Shown piece after piece: positions 45,308 to 57,990 of a DNA stretch of 64,000 nt; the first letter of the stretch is position 1, and every line of letters begins with the position of its first letter. Position numbers and translations under genes: made by a program. The notes beneath the pieces were generated by a model. It was given only the letters and a program-made list of their open reading frames with translations. It did not search any database and was not told where the DNA came from. This stretch comes from Atopsyche davidsoni (taxonomy: Eukaryota; Arthropoda; Insecta; Trichoptera; Hydrobiosidae). The stretch is taken from assembly GCA_022113835.1 (NCBI GenBank), contig JAILWY010000022.1:2294001-2358000 (forward strand), written 5' to 3'.

Positions 45308-45665
45308 AATAATAAAACATTGTATGTTTTCTATTTTTGTTTTCACCTTCAAGACATGGCAAGTCTCGTCTATTTTCACAAAATGTTTCATATATTCAAG
45401 ATACACTTTCGGGGTTTCACATAAGCGTATGGGTTTTAGGTTCACCAACGAGATGTACTTGTCTTTGGACCAGCGAAACACCTTTGATGAGTACTGAAAA
45501 TAATAAATAAACACATGCTTGCAATTAAATTTTAGTTGCCAGTTAAATAAACTAAAAAAATTCCAAAATTATTAATTATTCACCGATACAACTCGTAATT
45601 TGAACGGATATTGCCTTTTATAATTTTTGCACTTTCTATACTTAATTTAAATGGACCCTGAAAAA
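44643..45665 (-). pseudogene. copy 21 (unit 1), split by the SINE-like insertion
   Basis: Exon 4 (about 44643-44786) has lost its acceptor (TAG to TAA) and gained an A in the KSGKL region, giving a frameshift. Exon 3 (45347-45493) is open (FRWSKDKYISL, RLCETPK, DETCHVLK). Exon 2 is reduced to scraps at about 45580-45660 and there is no exon 1. Intron 3 holds the 449-bp insertion. Unit 2 has the same gene without it at 54.2-54.8 kb, so the gene was already dead before the insertion. Confidence 0.85.
44876..45324 (-). mobile_element. SINE-like insertion with tRNA-type promoter and 11-bp target duplication
   Basis: A 438-bp insertion plus an 11-bp target duplication, AAAACATTGTA (44865-44875 and 45314-45324). 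The empty site is preserved at 54.44 kb. On the minus strand it has an A-box-like TGGTTAGCATAGTTGG and a perfect B box, GGGTTCGAATCCC, in a tRNA-like head with loop CATGTAA (anticodon position TGT, threonine-like). A pure 30-A run lies at 45276-45305. Sequence beside the A-run (ttattattggttttt) recurs inverted about 75 bp away, giving a small hairpin. Fragments of the same repeat occur at 0.1, 1.2, 29.6, 38.7, 49.1 and 58.3 kb. Confidence 0.85.
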
Positions 45666-45920
45666 ATTAAAACTGTCTATTATAAATTCCATACAAAGCA
45701 TACTATAGTGATATTATATAGTGACATAAAATTAATGTCATATAATTATATAATTATATACTAACTGAATTTATCAATCATTAGCCATAGCTGTGTTTCA
45801 ATATTTCAAAAAATATATTGAGCCTACAATGATTTAAATGAGGAAAAAATATCAATATTATTCATATATTTATTCTAAAATGAACCTTTTTATGTGGATG
45901 CTCCCCTAAAACTAGAACTT

Positions 45921-45926
45921 TTTATT
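45921..45926 (-). promoter_or_regulatory. candidate poly(A) signal of copy 22
   Basis: AATAAA on the minus strand about 200 nt past the stop, in a spacer module (TCTAAATAAAAAGTTCT) kept downstream of many copies. A C-rich plus-strand tract (46076-46086, G-rich in the transcript) lies between stop and signal. Confidence 0.4.
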
Positions 45927-46121
45927 TAGATTTACAGCAAATGAGTGAAACGCACTATTTGATAGTTTTTAAAGCATTTATCAACACAAAAATAATTACA
46001 AAACATGTGTGCAGCAAATTTATTTTTTAACTGTGGATTCAGATACGATCTATCTTTGTAAATGTAAAAATATATCCCCCCCACCCATGGCCCGAAAAAT
46101 CTTTTTTAATATAATAGTAGT

Positions 46122-47053
46122 TTAGCTTTTCTCTTTTTTAGATAGTAGGAAGACATATTCGAATGCGAAAAGGTTGCCTTTGGTCGTAACTAAATGGAAC
46201 TTTGTTTTGTATTTTCCATAGAAAAATTCTTTGTCCCATAAATCATCAGTCATCACAAGTTTTCCAGATTTAAATCCCTACAACAAATGAAAATTACGTT
46301 TAGTCAAGCAAACTGATTAGTGTGTTAGTGTATTTTTTATTTGTTATTGAGAGATTTTGATATGTCTTCTGTGTTTGTTCTCACCTTCATGACATGGCAA
46401 GAATCGTCTATTGTCGCAAAAAATCTCACAAAATCAATGATCACTTCCGGGTGTTCGCATAAGCGTATGGGTCTCAGATTAAACAACGAGATGAACCTGC
46501 CTTTAGACCAGCGAAACACTTTCGAAAAAAACTGAAAATAACAAATCAAAACACGCCGGCTAGTTAATTTTTGTTCTTCCTAAAATTTTGTCAGTTTAAT
46601 AATCTTACATCTGCCTTAATAGTTAATTATCTACCGATGCTTCTCCAGCGTCCTCCAGAACAGTGACGTTTCCTTCAATAGAATAAGTGCCATTATTTTC
46701 CACAAAAATCAAGTCTGTTTTAGTGTAATTTTTCCGCATTGTGCCTTTTATCAGTTTTGCACTTTCTATAGTAAATTTAATTGGACCCTGAACAAAATTT
46801 ACACTGTTTAATATATATTTCATATAAAACATTATACAGTAAGGTAGAAATTCAATCAATGCACATAATAATAATATATCAAACATATACTTATATATTT
46901 ATTTATTTACTTATACAACCTAATATAGATTTTAAAATATATTCTTACATATTCATGGTTGTTAATGCCTCGGAATTGAAAACTTGTCGGAATGTCGATA
47001 CACAAAAGTAGACCAAGTAATAAAATAGTATTGACAAATTTAAAGAGCTCCAT
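46122..47053 (-). CDS. intact secreted DUF1091-like protein, 186 aa (copy 22, unit 1)
   Basis: The exons, in transcript order, are 46949-47053, 46635-46787, 46385-46531 and 46122-46277; introns are 161, 103 and 107 nt. The signal peptide is MELFKFVNTILLLGLLLC. Exon 2 has NYT, NGT and NVT and ends DAGEAS. Exon 3 is the most divergent of the intact set: FRWSKGRFISL, RLCEHPEVIIDFVRFFATID, then DSCHVMK. Exon 4 ends in a basic SKKEKS tail before TAA, because the former CCATAG has become AAAGAG. It is duplicated at 55.2-56.2 kb. Confidence 0.87.
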
Positions 47054-47078
47054 CAGGACGACTTGCTATAAGCTCGAA

Positions 47079-47113
47079 AAGTGAGAAGTCTAATGTGAAT
47101 TCTAGTATAAATA
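47079..47113 (-). promoter_or_regulatory. putative core promoter of copy 22 (unit 1)
   Basis: TATTTATA (47106-47113) and initiator-like TCACTT (47079-47084), about 26 nt upstream of the ATG. An identical copy is at 56195-56229. Confidence 0.5.
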
Positions 47114-47950
47114 CAATTTTATCTTAATCATAATCATTTTTCAAATGAATCCTCGCACAGTTTTATGGGATAAATAAAAATAATGTCATATAATTATGTA
47201 ACTACAGATTTCATCAACCATTAACAATTTTACTGCCTTATAATATGTTTATAAAAACATTGGACCAACAATGCTTTTTTCTAAAATATATCGATGCTCC
47301 CTTAAAACTAGAAACTGCACATAAAAATTAACTGCAAAAGAGTAAAACGCAGTTCACACAGATTTACAAAATACGTATACCTCAAATGAATTATTTCATG
47401 TTGATTAACGTTTGTTGAGTAACGACGATAAGCTTATAGTTTTAATTTAAAAAATAAACTTTTACAGTTTCATTTGTGAATAAGAGAGCCTCATAATTTG
47501 TGTAACTTATTTAATAAAAACAATTATAATAAAAACATGGGACTTATCGAACGAGATACCGTATTAAAAAAAACAACAAATAAAAAGTTAGAATGTTTGT
47601 ATTTTACTGTGGAATCTGAAAAAATATATATATATATGTGAATGTATTTATTTGTATATATAAAATTTATTTATATAAAAAATCGCACAATTTTCATGGT
47701 TAAATAACATTAATCTTATATGATTACCTACCTACAGATTTTACCAATCATAAGCAATTAAACTGTGCTTAAATATGTTTAAGAAAAAAATAGGGCCTAC
47801 ATTGATATTAATGAGGAAATAATTATTAAAATAATATATTTGTGTTAAAGTGAATCATTTTAATATAGATGCTCCCTTAAAAGTCGAACTTTCCATTAAA
47901 ATTTAATGCAAATAATGAAACGCACCATTTTATATATGATAAAGGATTTA

Positions 47951-48874
47951 TCAACACAAATGAATTTTTAAAAATGTGAACATTAAATAATATTTTATGG
48001 AAACTGATAAGATCTTTATTTGTGTATATATAATTGTTTTGGATGGATGGATGGATTTAAATCCCTACAACAAATGAAAATATTGTCTTGTTACTTTGTC
48101 AGCCAAACTGATATGTGTGTTGTTGTATATTTTTCTTTGTTGAGGAAACTTGATATGTTTTCTGTTTTTGTTTCTCACCTTCATGACATGGCAAGTCTCG
48201 TCAATTATCATAAAATGTCTCAAAAATTCAATGTTCACTTTCTGGGTGTCGCATAAGCGTAAGGGTGTCTGGTTAAACAACCAGATGTACTTGTCTTTAG
48301 ACCAGCGATACACCTTCGAAAAAAACTGAAAATAACATATCAAAACATCTGCTATTTAATTTTAGTTCTACCGAAAATTTTGCCAGTTATATAAACATAC
48401 AAATTCCAAAATAAATAATTATCTACCGATACAACTCCAGCGTCCTCCAGAACAGTGACGTTTCCTTCAATAGAATAAGTGCCATTATTAATCAAAAAAA
48501 TCAAGTCAGTTTCAGTGAAATTTTTTTCCATGGTGCCTTTTATCACTTTTGCACTTTCTATAGTTAATTCAAATGGACCCTGAAAAAAATTTTTTAACTT
48601 TTTAGTATATATTTCATACTAAACATAATACAGTGCGGTTGAAATTAAATTAATGAATGTATTTAAAGCAATACAGCACATAAATAATAAATAAAAAATT
48701 TATACATTAAGTCATATATATATACAAATATTTTTATTTTTATAACCCAATTTTTAATTCTAGTCTTACATAATCATTGTTGTAAACGGCTTGCATTTGA
48801 AAACTTGTCGGCAAATCGATACACAAAAGTAGACCAAGTATTAAAATAGCATTAAATACTTTGAAGAGCTCCAT
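47951..48874 (-). CDS. secreted DUF1091-like protein with replaced C-terminus (copy 23, unit 1)
   Basis: Exons 1-3 (48770-48874, 48427-48579, 48179-48325) are intact and very like copy 18: MELFKVFNAILILGLLLC, TMEKNFTETD, FFSKVYRWSKDKYIWL, RLCDTQKVN, DETCHVMK. Exon 4 keeps only its acceptor and first four codons (GFKS); a deletion then joins it to spacer through an atccatccatccatcc run. The frame stays open for 37 codons (47951-48064), with the hydrophobic, unrelated tail IHPSKTIIYTQIKI... ending at TGA. The GKYKVKF strand and the C-terminal half of the domain are lost. It is either a pseudogene or a truncated secreted isoform. It is duplicated at 57.07-57.99 kb. Confidence 0.6.
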
Positions 48875-51192
48875 CAGGACGACTTGTTGCAAGCTCGTAA
48901 AGTGTGGAATCTACTGTGAATGCTAAAAAATTACATTTTTGCCCTAATTATCATCAATTTTATAATGCAAATACGTACCATTATTATAGTAAATTATCAT
49001 TTATGTCATATAATATGTATCTACAGATTTCACCATGCATTAGCGATTTTACTGTGCTATAATATATTTTAAAAATATTGGGCCTACAATGCTACTTTCG
49101 AGCTACACTATATTTATTTTTTTATTATATTTATTTATATATTGATTTTTGTAAAGTTCGTCACAATAAAATACGTTGTTGCCTATACAAGTTTTATTTT
49201 TGATTGCTTTGATTCAGTACATTTTTTCAAATATTAAAAAATAATTAAAGAGACTCTCAGAAAAATATCATCGTGAGGGATACGATGTTCGTTTTATTAA
49301 TAATTGGCATTTTAATATCGATGCTCCATTTATACTAGATTTGCTTACAAAAATTTACTGCGAAAGAGTGAAACGCACAATTTTATAAGTATTTTTGGCA
49401 TTAATCAACACAAACAGAATTATAATACATGTGTGCAGCAATTTTATTTTTTAACTGTGGATATATAATCTATATTTGTTAATGTACGTAAGTGTGTTTT
49501 TATTTAAATTTATTATATGTGATTTTTAACATCAAAATTTACTGCAAAAGAGTAAATCGCACTTTAAACAGAATTACAAAGTACGTATACAACAAATGAG
49601 TTATTTCATGTTGAATATCGTTTGTTGAGTAACGATGATAAGCTAATAGTTTAAATATAATAAAAAACCTTTTACAGATTCATTTGAGAAGAAGAGAGCC
49701 TTATTATATGTGTTGCTTTTTGATTATGAATCAATTATACAAAATAACACGGGACTTATCGTATGATACCGTATTATAAGAAACAACAATAAAAATTTTA
49801 AAATGTATGTATTTTACTGTGGAACCTGAAAAAATATTTATGTAAAAGTATATATTTGTGTATATATAATTTTATTATAAACATACTTGCACAATAATCA
49901 TGTTTAAATATGATTACTTTCCTACAGATTTTACCAATAACCAGCAATTAAACTGTAATAGTGTGGAATCTAATGTGATTGCTAAAAAAATGCATTTTTC
50001 ATATCATAATCACAATTATGGGTAAATTTAATGTATGTCATATAATTAACTTCTCTCAGAATATCTTAATCATTAGCGATTGAACTAAAAAATGTTTTCA
50101 AATGTATTGGGCCAACAATGATAACTAATGAGGAAAAAATTATTAAAAAAAAAAATTCCTACTCCTTTCTCATAAAAAGTTACTTCAAAAAAGAGTAATG
50201 ACTTTTTTATAGTTATTTAACCATTAATCAACATAAGCAGAATAATAAAACACGTAAACAACTAATGATTTATTTCGTGTTGATTGACGTTTGTCGTATA
50301 ACGATATTTTATGAAAAAAAAAAAAAAACATTTTTGAGTCTCATTTGTGAATAGAGAGCCATAATATATGTTTTATTTTTTTTTATAATAAATCAAATAA
50401 TATATGTTAACATAGGACTCATCGTATGATACCGTAATAAAAGAAACACTCGTAAAAAATAAGGAAATATTTTTATTTCATTGTGGATTCTTTTAATATC
50501 AATTTATGTGAATGTATGTATTTGTGTATATAATATTTATTTATTAATATTTTACTTGTCTTTAGACCAGCGAATCATCTTTTATGCCAACTGAAAATAA
50601 TAAATCAGCACATGTTTCCAATTAAATTATAGTTATTCCGTAAATTTTGCCTGTTAAAGAAACTTACAAATTCCAAATAATTAATTCTCCAACGATACAA
50701 CTCTAGCGTCAATTTTAGTGTAATTTTTAAGCATTGTGTCGCAGCTTCCATTAGGATGATTGAGCTTTAGTTTTTACGTCAAAACCAATAATAAGAATAA
50801 AGTCAATGGCTGAAATTGTCGGTATAAATGAGAAACATGATGCTACAAAAAAATCGTAAATTGAATACACGTAACATGTAAAAATTTAAAATTTGCGATA
50901 CTATTTGAACAGACCTCGTACAACAAATGTATTTTTTCGTGTTTATTATCGTTTGTTTAAGTAACGATGATAAGCTTATAGTATATTATATAAATCAAAC
51001 GTTACAGTCTCATTTGTAAATATAGAGCCTTATGTGATATTTTTAATAAAAATCAAATAAAAAATATTAATATAGGACTTATCGTATGATACTGTATTAA
51101 TAGAAACAACAATTTAAAATAATATTATAGTGACGAAAAATCACAATGAATCGGATATATATGTTTTTTAATATTTAGATATATTTCATTAT
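48875..51192. other. spacer between units 1 and 2
   Basis: It contains the SINE remnant at about 49085-49300, the unit 2 start at about 49520, and pseudogene scraps at 50.57-50.74 kb (exon 3 start and deleted exon 2). The rest is spacer modules; no gene is supported. Confidence 0.6.
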
Positions 51193-51445
51193 GAACACTT
51201 CCATCTTGGGCCAGTTTTATTAGTTTATTTGCAAATTCCACATCCATGTTATGTTTCTTCTACCAATGTCCCTTTTCTGAACAATCAACTGCAATTTTTT
51301 GGTATTTCAGTTAATTGCCTAGAGAAAGTATTTGAAGTTTTTATTTCCAATGCCTCCTTGTCCTTAGATTTTTCCTTGAATAATCTACTGCTTTTATATG
51401 TATTTATATAAAAACCTTGCATACGAGATGAGGTTAAATTATATC
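51193..51445 (-). repeat. conserved block, copy 5 of 6 (unit 2)
   Basis: Identical by eye to the copy at 41628-41880. Confidence 0.75.
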
Positions 51446-52011
51446 TGTATTAAGATAATGTATTTTTTAAAATGTACTGTTTATTACCCCTAAAACATGA
51501 ATTTTCCAATAATATACACAAAAAGTTATTTAAAAAATGTGTACAATAAATATTTTTTTTATCAGTGGAATCTGTAGTTGTGTATATATAATTTATTTAT
51601 TGTTATTTTAAAGGGAAAATAAACCCTTCATATAACCTGTTTACAAAGTAAATGTTGCCATCATTAGTTTTTGTTCTGTGCTTAAATATGTTTATAAAGT
51701 TATTGGGCCAAAGCTATTAATGAGGAAATAAATATAAATATATATATTTTTTAAATTAAATATATAAAAATGAATGACCCCTTAAAATTAAACATTTTTA
51801 TTAAAATTTACAGCAAAAGAGTGAAACACACTATTTTACGTTATTTCACCATTTATCAACACAAAAAAATTACATAACATGTGTGCAGAAAATTTATTTT
51901 TTTACGGTTGATTCAGATACGATCTATCTTTGTAAATGTAAAAAACATATCCCCCCACCCCCCACCATGGCCTGAAAAATCTATTTTATATATATTAGTA
52001 GTTTAGCTTTT

Positions 52012-52921
52012 CTATGGTTTAGATAAAAGGAAGACATATTCCGTTGCCACAATGTTGCCTTTGGTCGTCACTAAATAGAATTTTGTTTTGTATTTTCCAT
52101 AGAAAAATTCTTTGTCCCTTATTTCATCAGTGATCACAAGTTTTCCGGATTTAAACCCCTACAACAAATGAAAATTACGTTTAGTTACTCTGTCAGCCTA
52201 ACCGATATGTTTTCTGTGTTTGTTCTCACCTTCATGACATGGCAAGAATCGTCTATTCTCACAAAGTGTTTCATATATTCAATGTTCACTTTCGGGGTGT
52301 CACATAAGCGTATGGGTTTCAGGTTAAACAACAAAATAAACCTGTCTTCAGACCAGCGAAACACCTTCGAAAAAAACTGAAAATAACAAATCAAAAAACG
52401 CTTGCTAGTTAATTTTAGTTCTACAGAAAATTTTGCCTGTTTAATAATCTTACAAATTCCAAAATAAATAATTATCTACCGATGCTTCTCCAGCGTCCTC
52501 CAGAACTGTGACGTTTCCTTCAATTGAAAAAATGCCATTATTTTCCAAAAAAATCAAGTCAGTTTTGGTGTAATTTTTACACATTGTGCCTTTTATCACT
52601 TTTGCACTTTCTATAGTCAATTTAATTGGACCCTGAAAAAATTAACACTGTTTCATATATATTCCATACAAAACATAATATAGTGCGGTAGAAATTTAAT
52701 CAATGGTTAAAATAATAATCAATCAAACATTTATGCATAAACTCATATACATAAACAAATATTAAAATATTTCATTACTATGACAACCCAATGATGATTT
52801 TAAAATATATTCTTACATATTCATTGATGTTAACGCCTCGGAATTTAAAACTTGTCGAATCGTCGATACACCAAAATGGATGTAGAAACAAAATAGTATT
52901 GAATAATTTGCAGAGATCCAT
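52012..52921 (-). CDS. intact secreted DUF1091-like protein, 183 aa (copy 20, unit 2)
   Basis: The exons, in transcript order, are 52817-52921, 52480-52632, 52230-52376 and 52012-52158. I see no difference from the unit 1 gene at 42447-43356, including the odd signal peptide (MDLCKLFNTILFLHPFWC) and the extra cysteine in exon 2. The offset is 9,565 bp. The lack of any coding difference means it is a very recent duplicate or an assembly duplication. Confidence 0.8.
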
Positions 52922-54189
52922 CAGGATGACTTGCTTTAAGCTCGTGATGTGAGGAATATACTGTGAATGCTAGCAAAAGCCAATTTTGCCTTAATCATTA
53001 TCATTTTTTAAAAAAATACACGCATCATTATCATGGCTAAATAACATTAATGTCATATAATTATATACCCACAGAATTTTTCAATCATAAGCTAATGTAC
53101 TGTGCTATCATATGTTAATAAAATAATTGGGCCATCATTGCTAATAATGAGGGAAAAAATATCAAAAAAATATTTTTTAAATATATAATATAATATTAAT
53201 ATTTCTAAAATCTATGATTTTTATATCGATGCTCCCGTAAAACTAGAACTGCTCATCAAAATTTACCGCAAAAGAGTAAAACGCACTTCAAAAAGAATTA
53301 GAAAATACGTATACCACAAATGAATTATTTAATGTTGATTAACGTTTGTTGAGTAACGATGATAGGCTTATAGTTTAAATTTAAAAAAAAAAACCTTTTA
53401 CAGTTTCATTTGAGAATATGAGTGCCTTATAATATGTGTTGCTTTTTGATTATGAATCAATTATAAAAAAGAAACATGGGACTTATCGTATGATACCGTA
53501 TTAAAAGAAAGAACGAATCGTGTGGAATCTAATGTGATTGCTAAAAAAAATGCATTCTTCATATCATTCATATCATAATCACAATTATGGGTAAATAAAA
53601 TTTATGTCATATAATTACCTTCTCTCAGAATATATAAATCATTAGCGATTGTACTGTGCTAAAAAATGATTTAAAAAAATTGGGCCAACAATGATAACTA
53701 ATGAGAAAAAAAATATAAAAAATATTTTTTCACTCTCCTTTCTCATAAAAAAATACTACAAAAAGAGTAATGACTTATTTATAGCTATTTAACCGTTAAT
53801 CAACATAAGCAGAATAACAAAACACGTAAACAACAAATGATTTATTTCGTGTTGACTGACGTTTGTCGTAAAACGATATTTTATGATAAAAAAAATAAAC
53901 ACTTTTGAGTCTCATTTGTGAATAGAGAGCCATAATATATGTTTATTTTTATTATAATAAATCAAATAATATAAGTTAACATAAGACTCATCGTATGATA
54001 CCGTAATAAAAGAAACACTAGTAAAAAATAAGGAAATAATTTATTTCATTGTGGATTTTTATAATATCAATTGTTTTCAATGTATGAAAAAATGTGCTTA
54101 ATCACATATATAATATTTATTAATTATTATTTTATATGAAAAATTTACACCCTTCTCCCCTTGGGCCGAAAAATCTTTTTTTAATATAA

Positions 54190-54780
54190 ACAGGTCAAGC
54201 TTTATAGTTAAGATAGCAAGATGAGGTATTCTTATGCCACAAGGTTGCCTTTGATCGACACTAAATAGTATTAAACTTTGTATTTTCCATAGAAAAATTC
54301 TTTGTCCCAAAAATCATCACCGATGACAAGTTTTTCCGGATTCAAATCTTTACAACAAATGAAAATTACGATAAGTAACTTTGTCAGGCAAACTGATATG
54401 TATGTTGTTGTATATTTTTTTTTGTTAAGAAAACATTGTATGTTTTCTATTTTTGTTTTCACCTTCAAGACATGGCAAGTCTCGTCTATTTTCACAAAAT
54501 GTTTCATATATTCAAGATACACTTTCGGGGTTTCACATAAGCGTATGGGTTTTAGGTTCACCAACGAGATGTACTTGTCTTTGGACCAGCGAAACACCTT
54601 TGATGAGTACTGAAAATAATAAATAAACACATGCTTGCAATTAAATTTTAGTTGCCAGTTAAATAAACTAAAAAAATTCCAAAATTATTAATTATTCACC
54701 GATACAACTCGTAATTTGAACGGATATTGCCTTTTATAATTTTTGCACTTTCTATACTTAATTTAAATGGACCCTGAAAA
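54190..54780 (-). pseudogene. copy 21 (unit 2), without the SINE-like insertion
   Basis: The same lesions as at 44.64-45.67 kb: lost exon 4 acceptor, frameshift in exon 4, open exon 3 (54463-54609) and scraps of exon 2. Intron 3 is uninterrupted, with a single AAAACATTGTA, giving the empty target site. 52922-54189 is spacer as in unit 1. Confidence 0.85.
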
Positions 54781-55237
54781 AATTAAAACTGTCTATTATA
54801 AATTCCATACAAAGCATACTATAGTGATATTATATAGTGACATAAAATTAATGTCATATAATTATATAATTATATACTAACTGAATTTATCAATCATTAG
54901 CCATAGCTGTGTTTCAATATTTCAAAAAATATATTGAGCCTACAATGATTTAAATGAGGAAAAAATATCAATATTATTCATATATTTATTCTAAAATGAA
55001 CCTTTTTATGTGGATGCTCCCCTAAAACTAGAACTTTTTATTTAGATTTACAGCAAATGAGTGAAACGCACTATTTGATAGTTTTTAAAGCATTTATCAA
55101 CACAAAAATAATTACAAAACATGTGTGCAGCAAATTTATTTTTTAACTGTGGATTCAGATACGATCTATCTTTGTAAATGTAAAAATATATCCCCCCCAC
55201 CCATGGCCCGAAAAATCTTTTTTAATATAATAGTAGT

Positions 55238-56169
55238 TTAGCTTTTCTCTTTTTTAGATAGTAGGAAGACATATTCGAATGCGAAAAGGTTGCCTTTGGT
55301 CGTAACTAAATGGAACTTTGTTTTGTATTTTCCATAGAAAAATTCTTTGTCCCATAAATCATCAGTCATCACAAGTTTTCCAGATTTAAATCCCTACAAC
55401 AAATGAAAATTACGTTTAGTCAAGCAAACTGATTAGTGTGTTAGTGTATTTTTTATTTGTTATTGAGAGATTTTGATATGTCTTCTGTGTTTGTTCTCAC
55501 CTTCATGACATGGCAAGAATCGTCTATTGTCGCAAAAAATCTCACAAAATCAATGATCACTTCCGGGTGTTCGCATAAGCGTATGGGTCTCAGATTAAAC
55601 AACGAGATGAACCTGCCTTTAGACCAGCGAAACACTTTCGAAAAAAACTGAAAATAACAAATCAAAACACGCCGGCTAGTTAATTTTTGTTCTTCCTAAA
55701 ATTTTGTCAGTTTAATAATCTTACATCTGCCTTAATAGTTAATTATCTACCGATGCTTCTCCAGCGTCCTCCAGAACAGTGACGTTTCCTTCAATAGAAT
55801 AAGTGCCATTATTTTCCACAAAAATCAAGTCTGTTTTAGTGTAATTTTTCCGCATTGTGCCTTTTATCAGTTTTGCACTTTCTATAGTAAATTTAATTGG
55901 ACCCTGAACAAAATTTACACTGTTTAATATATATTTCATATAAAACATTATACAGTAAGGTAGAAATTCAATCAATGCACATAATAATAATATATCAAAC
56001 ATATACTTATATATTTATTTATTTACTTATACAACCTAATATAGATTTTAAAATATATTCTTACATATTCATGGTTGTTAATGCCTCGGAATTGAAAACT
56101 TGTCGGAATGTCGATACACAAAAGTAGACCAAGTAATAAAATAGTATTGACAAATTTAAAGAGCTCCAT
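55238..56169 (-). CDS. intact secreted DUF1091-like protein, 186 aa (copy 22, unit 2)
   Basis: The exons, in transcript order, are 56065-56169, 55751-55903, 55501-55647 and 55238-55393. The coding sequence is the same as at 46122-47053, including the RLCEHPEV exon 3 and the SKKEKS tail. The offset is 9,116 bp. Its promoter elements (TATTTATA 56222-56229; TCACTT 56195-56200) are also duplicated unchanged, so both copies should be expressed alike if the duplication is real. Confidence 0.85.
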
Positions 56170-57066
56170 CAGGACGACTTGCTATAAGCTCGAAAAGTGA
56201 GAAGTCTAATGTGAATTCTAGTATAAATACAATTTTATCTTAATCATAATCATTTTTCAAATGAATCCTCGCACAGTTTTATGGGATAAATAAAAATAAT
56301 GTCATATAATTATGTAACTACAGATTTCATCAACCATTAACAATTTTACTGCCTTATAATATGTTTATAAAAACATTGGACCAACAATGCTTTTTTCTAA
56401 AATATATCGATGCTCCCTTAAAACTAGAAACTGCACATAAAAATTAACTGCAAAAGAGTAAAACGCAGTTCACACAGATTTACAAAATACGTATACCTCA
56501 AATGAATTATTTCATGTTGATTAACGTTTGTTGAGTAACGACGATAAGCTTATAGTTTTAATTTAAAAAATAAACTTTTACAGTTTCATTTGTGAATAAG
56601 AGAGCCTCATAATTTGTGTAACTTATTTAATAAAAACAATTATAATAAAAACATGGGACTTATCGAACGAGATACCGTATTAAAAAAAACAACAAATAAA
56701 AAGTTAGAATGTTTGTATTTTACTGTGGAATCTGAAAAAATATATATATATATGTGAATGTATTTATTTGTATATATAAAATTTATTTATATAAAAAATC
56801 GCACAATTTTCATGGTTAAATAACATTAATCTTATATGATTACCTACCTACAGATTTTACCAATCATAAGCAATTAAACTGTGCTTAAATATGTTTAAGA
56901 AAAAAATAGGGCCTACATTGATATTAATGAGGAAATAATTATTAAAATAATATATTTGTGTTAAAGTGAATCATTTTAATATAGATGCTCCCTTAAAAGT
57001 CGAACTTTCCATTAAAATTTAATGCAAATAATGAAACGCACCATTTTATATATGATAAAGGATTTA

Positions 57067-57990
57067 TCAACACAAATGAATTTTTAAAAATGTGAACATT
57101 AAATAATATTTTATGGAAACTGATAAGATCTTTATTTGTGTATATATAATTGTTTTGGATGGATGGATGGATTTAAATCCCTACAACAAATGAAAATATT
57201 GTCTTGTTACTTTGTCAGCCAAACTGATATGTGTGTTGTTGTATATTTTTCTTTGTTGAGGAAACTTGATATGTTTTCTGTTTTTGTTTCTCACCTTCAT
57301 GACATGGCAAGTCTCGTCAATTATCATAAAATGTCTCAAAAATTCAATGTTCACTTTCTGGGTGTCGCATAAGCGTAAGGGTGTCTGGTTAAACAACCAG
57401 ATGTACTTGTCTTTAGACCAGCGATACACCTTCGAAAAAAACTGAAAATAACATATCAAAACATCTGCTATTTAATTTTAGTTCTACCGAAAATTTTGCC
57501 AGTTATATAAACATACAAATTCCAAAATAAATAATTATCTACCGATACAACTCCAGCGTCCTCCAGAACAGTGACGTTTCCTTCAATAGAATAAGTGCCA
57601 TTATTAATCAAAAAAATCAAGTCAGTTTCAGTGAAATTTTTTTCCATGGTGCCTTTTATCACTTTTGCACTTTCTATAGTTAATTCAAATGGACCCTGAA
57701 AAAAATTTTTTAACTTTTTAGTATATATTTCATACTAAACATAATACAGTGCGGTTGAAATTAAATTAATGAATGTATTTAAAGCAATACAGCACATAAA
57801 TAATAAATAAAAAATTTATACATTAAGTCATATATATATACAAATATTTTTATTTTTATAACCCAATTTTTAATTCTAGTCTTACATAATCATTGTTGTA
57901 AACGGCTTGCATTTGAAAACTTGTCGGCAAATCGATACACAAAAGTAGACCAAGTATTAAAATAGCATTAAATACTTTGAAGAGCTCCAT
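57067..57990 (-). CDS. secreted DUF1091-like protein with replaced C-terminus (copy 23, unit 2)
   Basis: Exons 1-3 are 57886-57990, 57543-57695 and 57295-57441; the replaced last exon is 57067-57180. It is the same structure as at 47951-48874, with the truncated GFKS exon 4 start and a 37-codon new tail. 56230-57066 is spacer. Confidence 0.6.
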
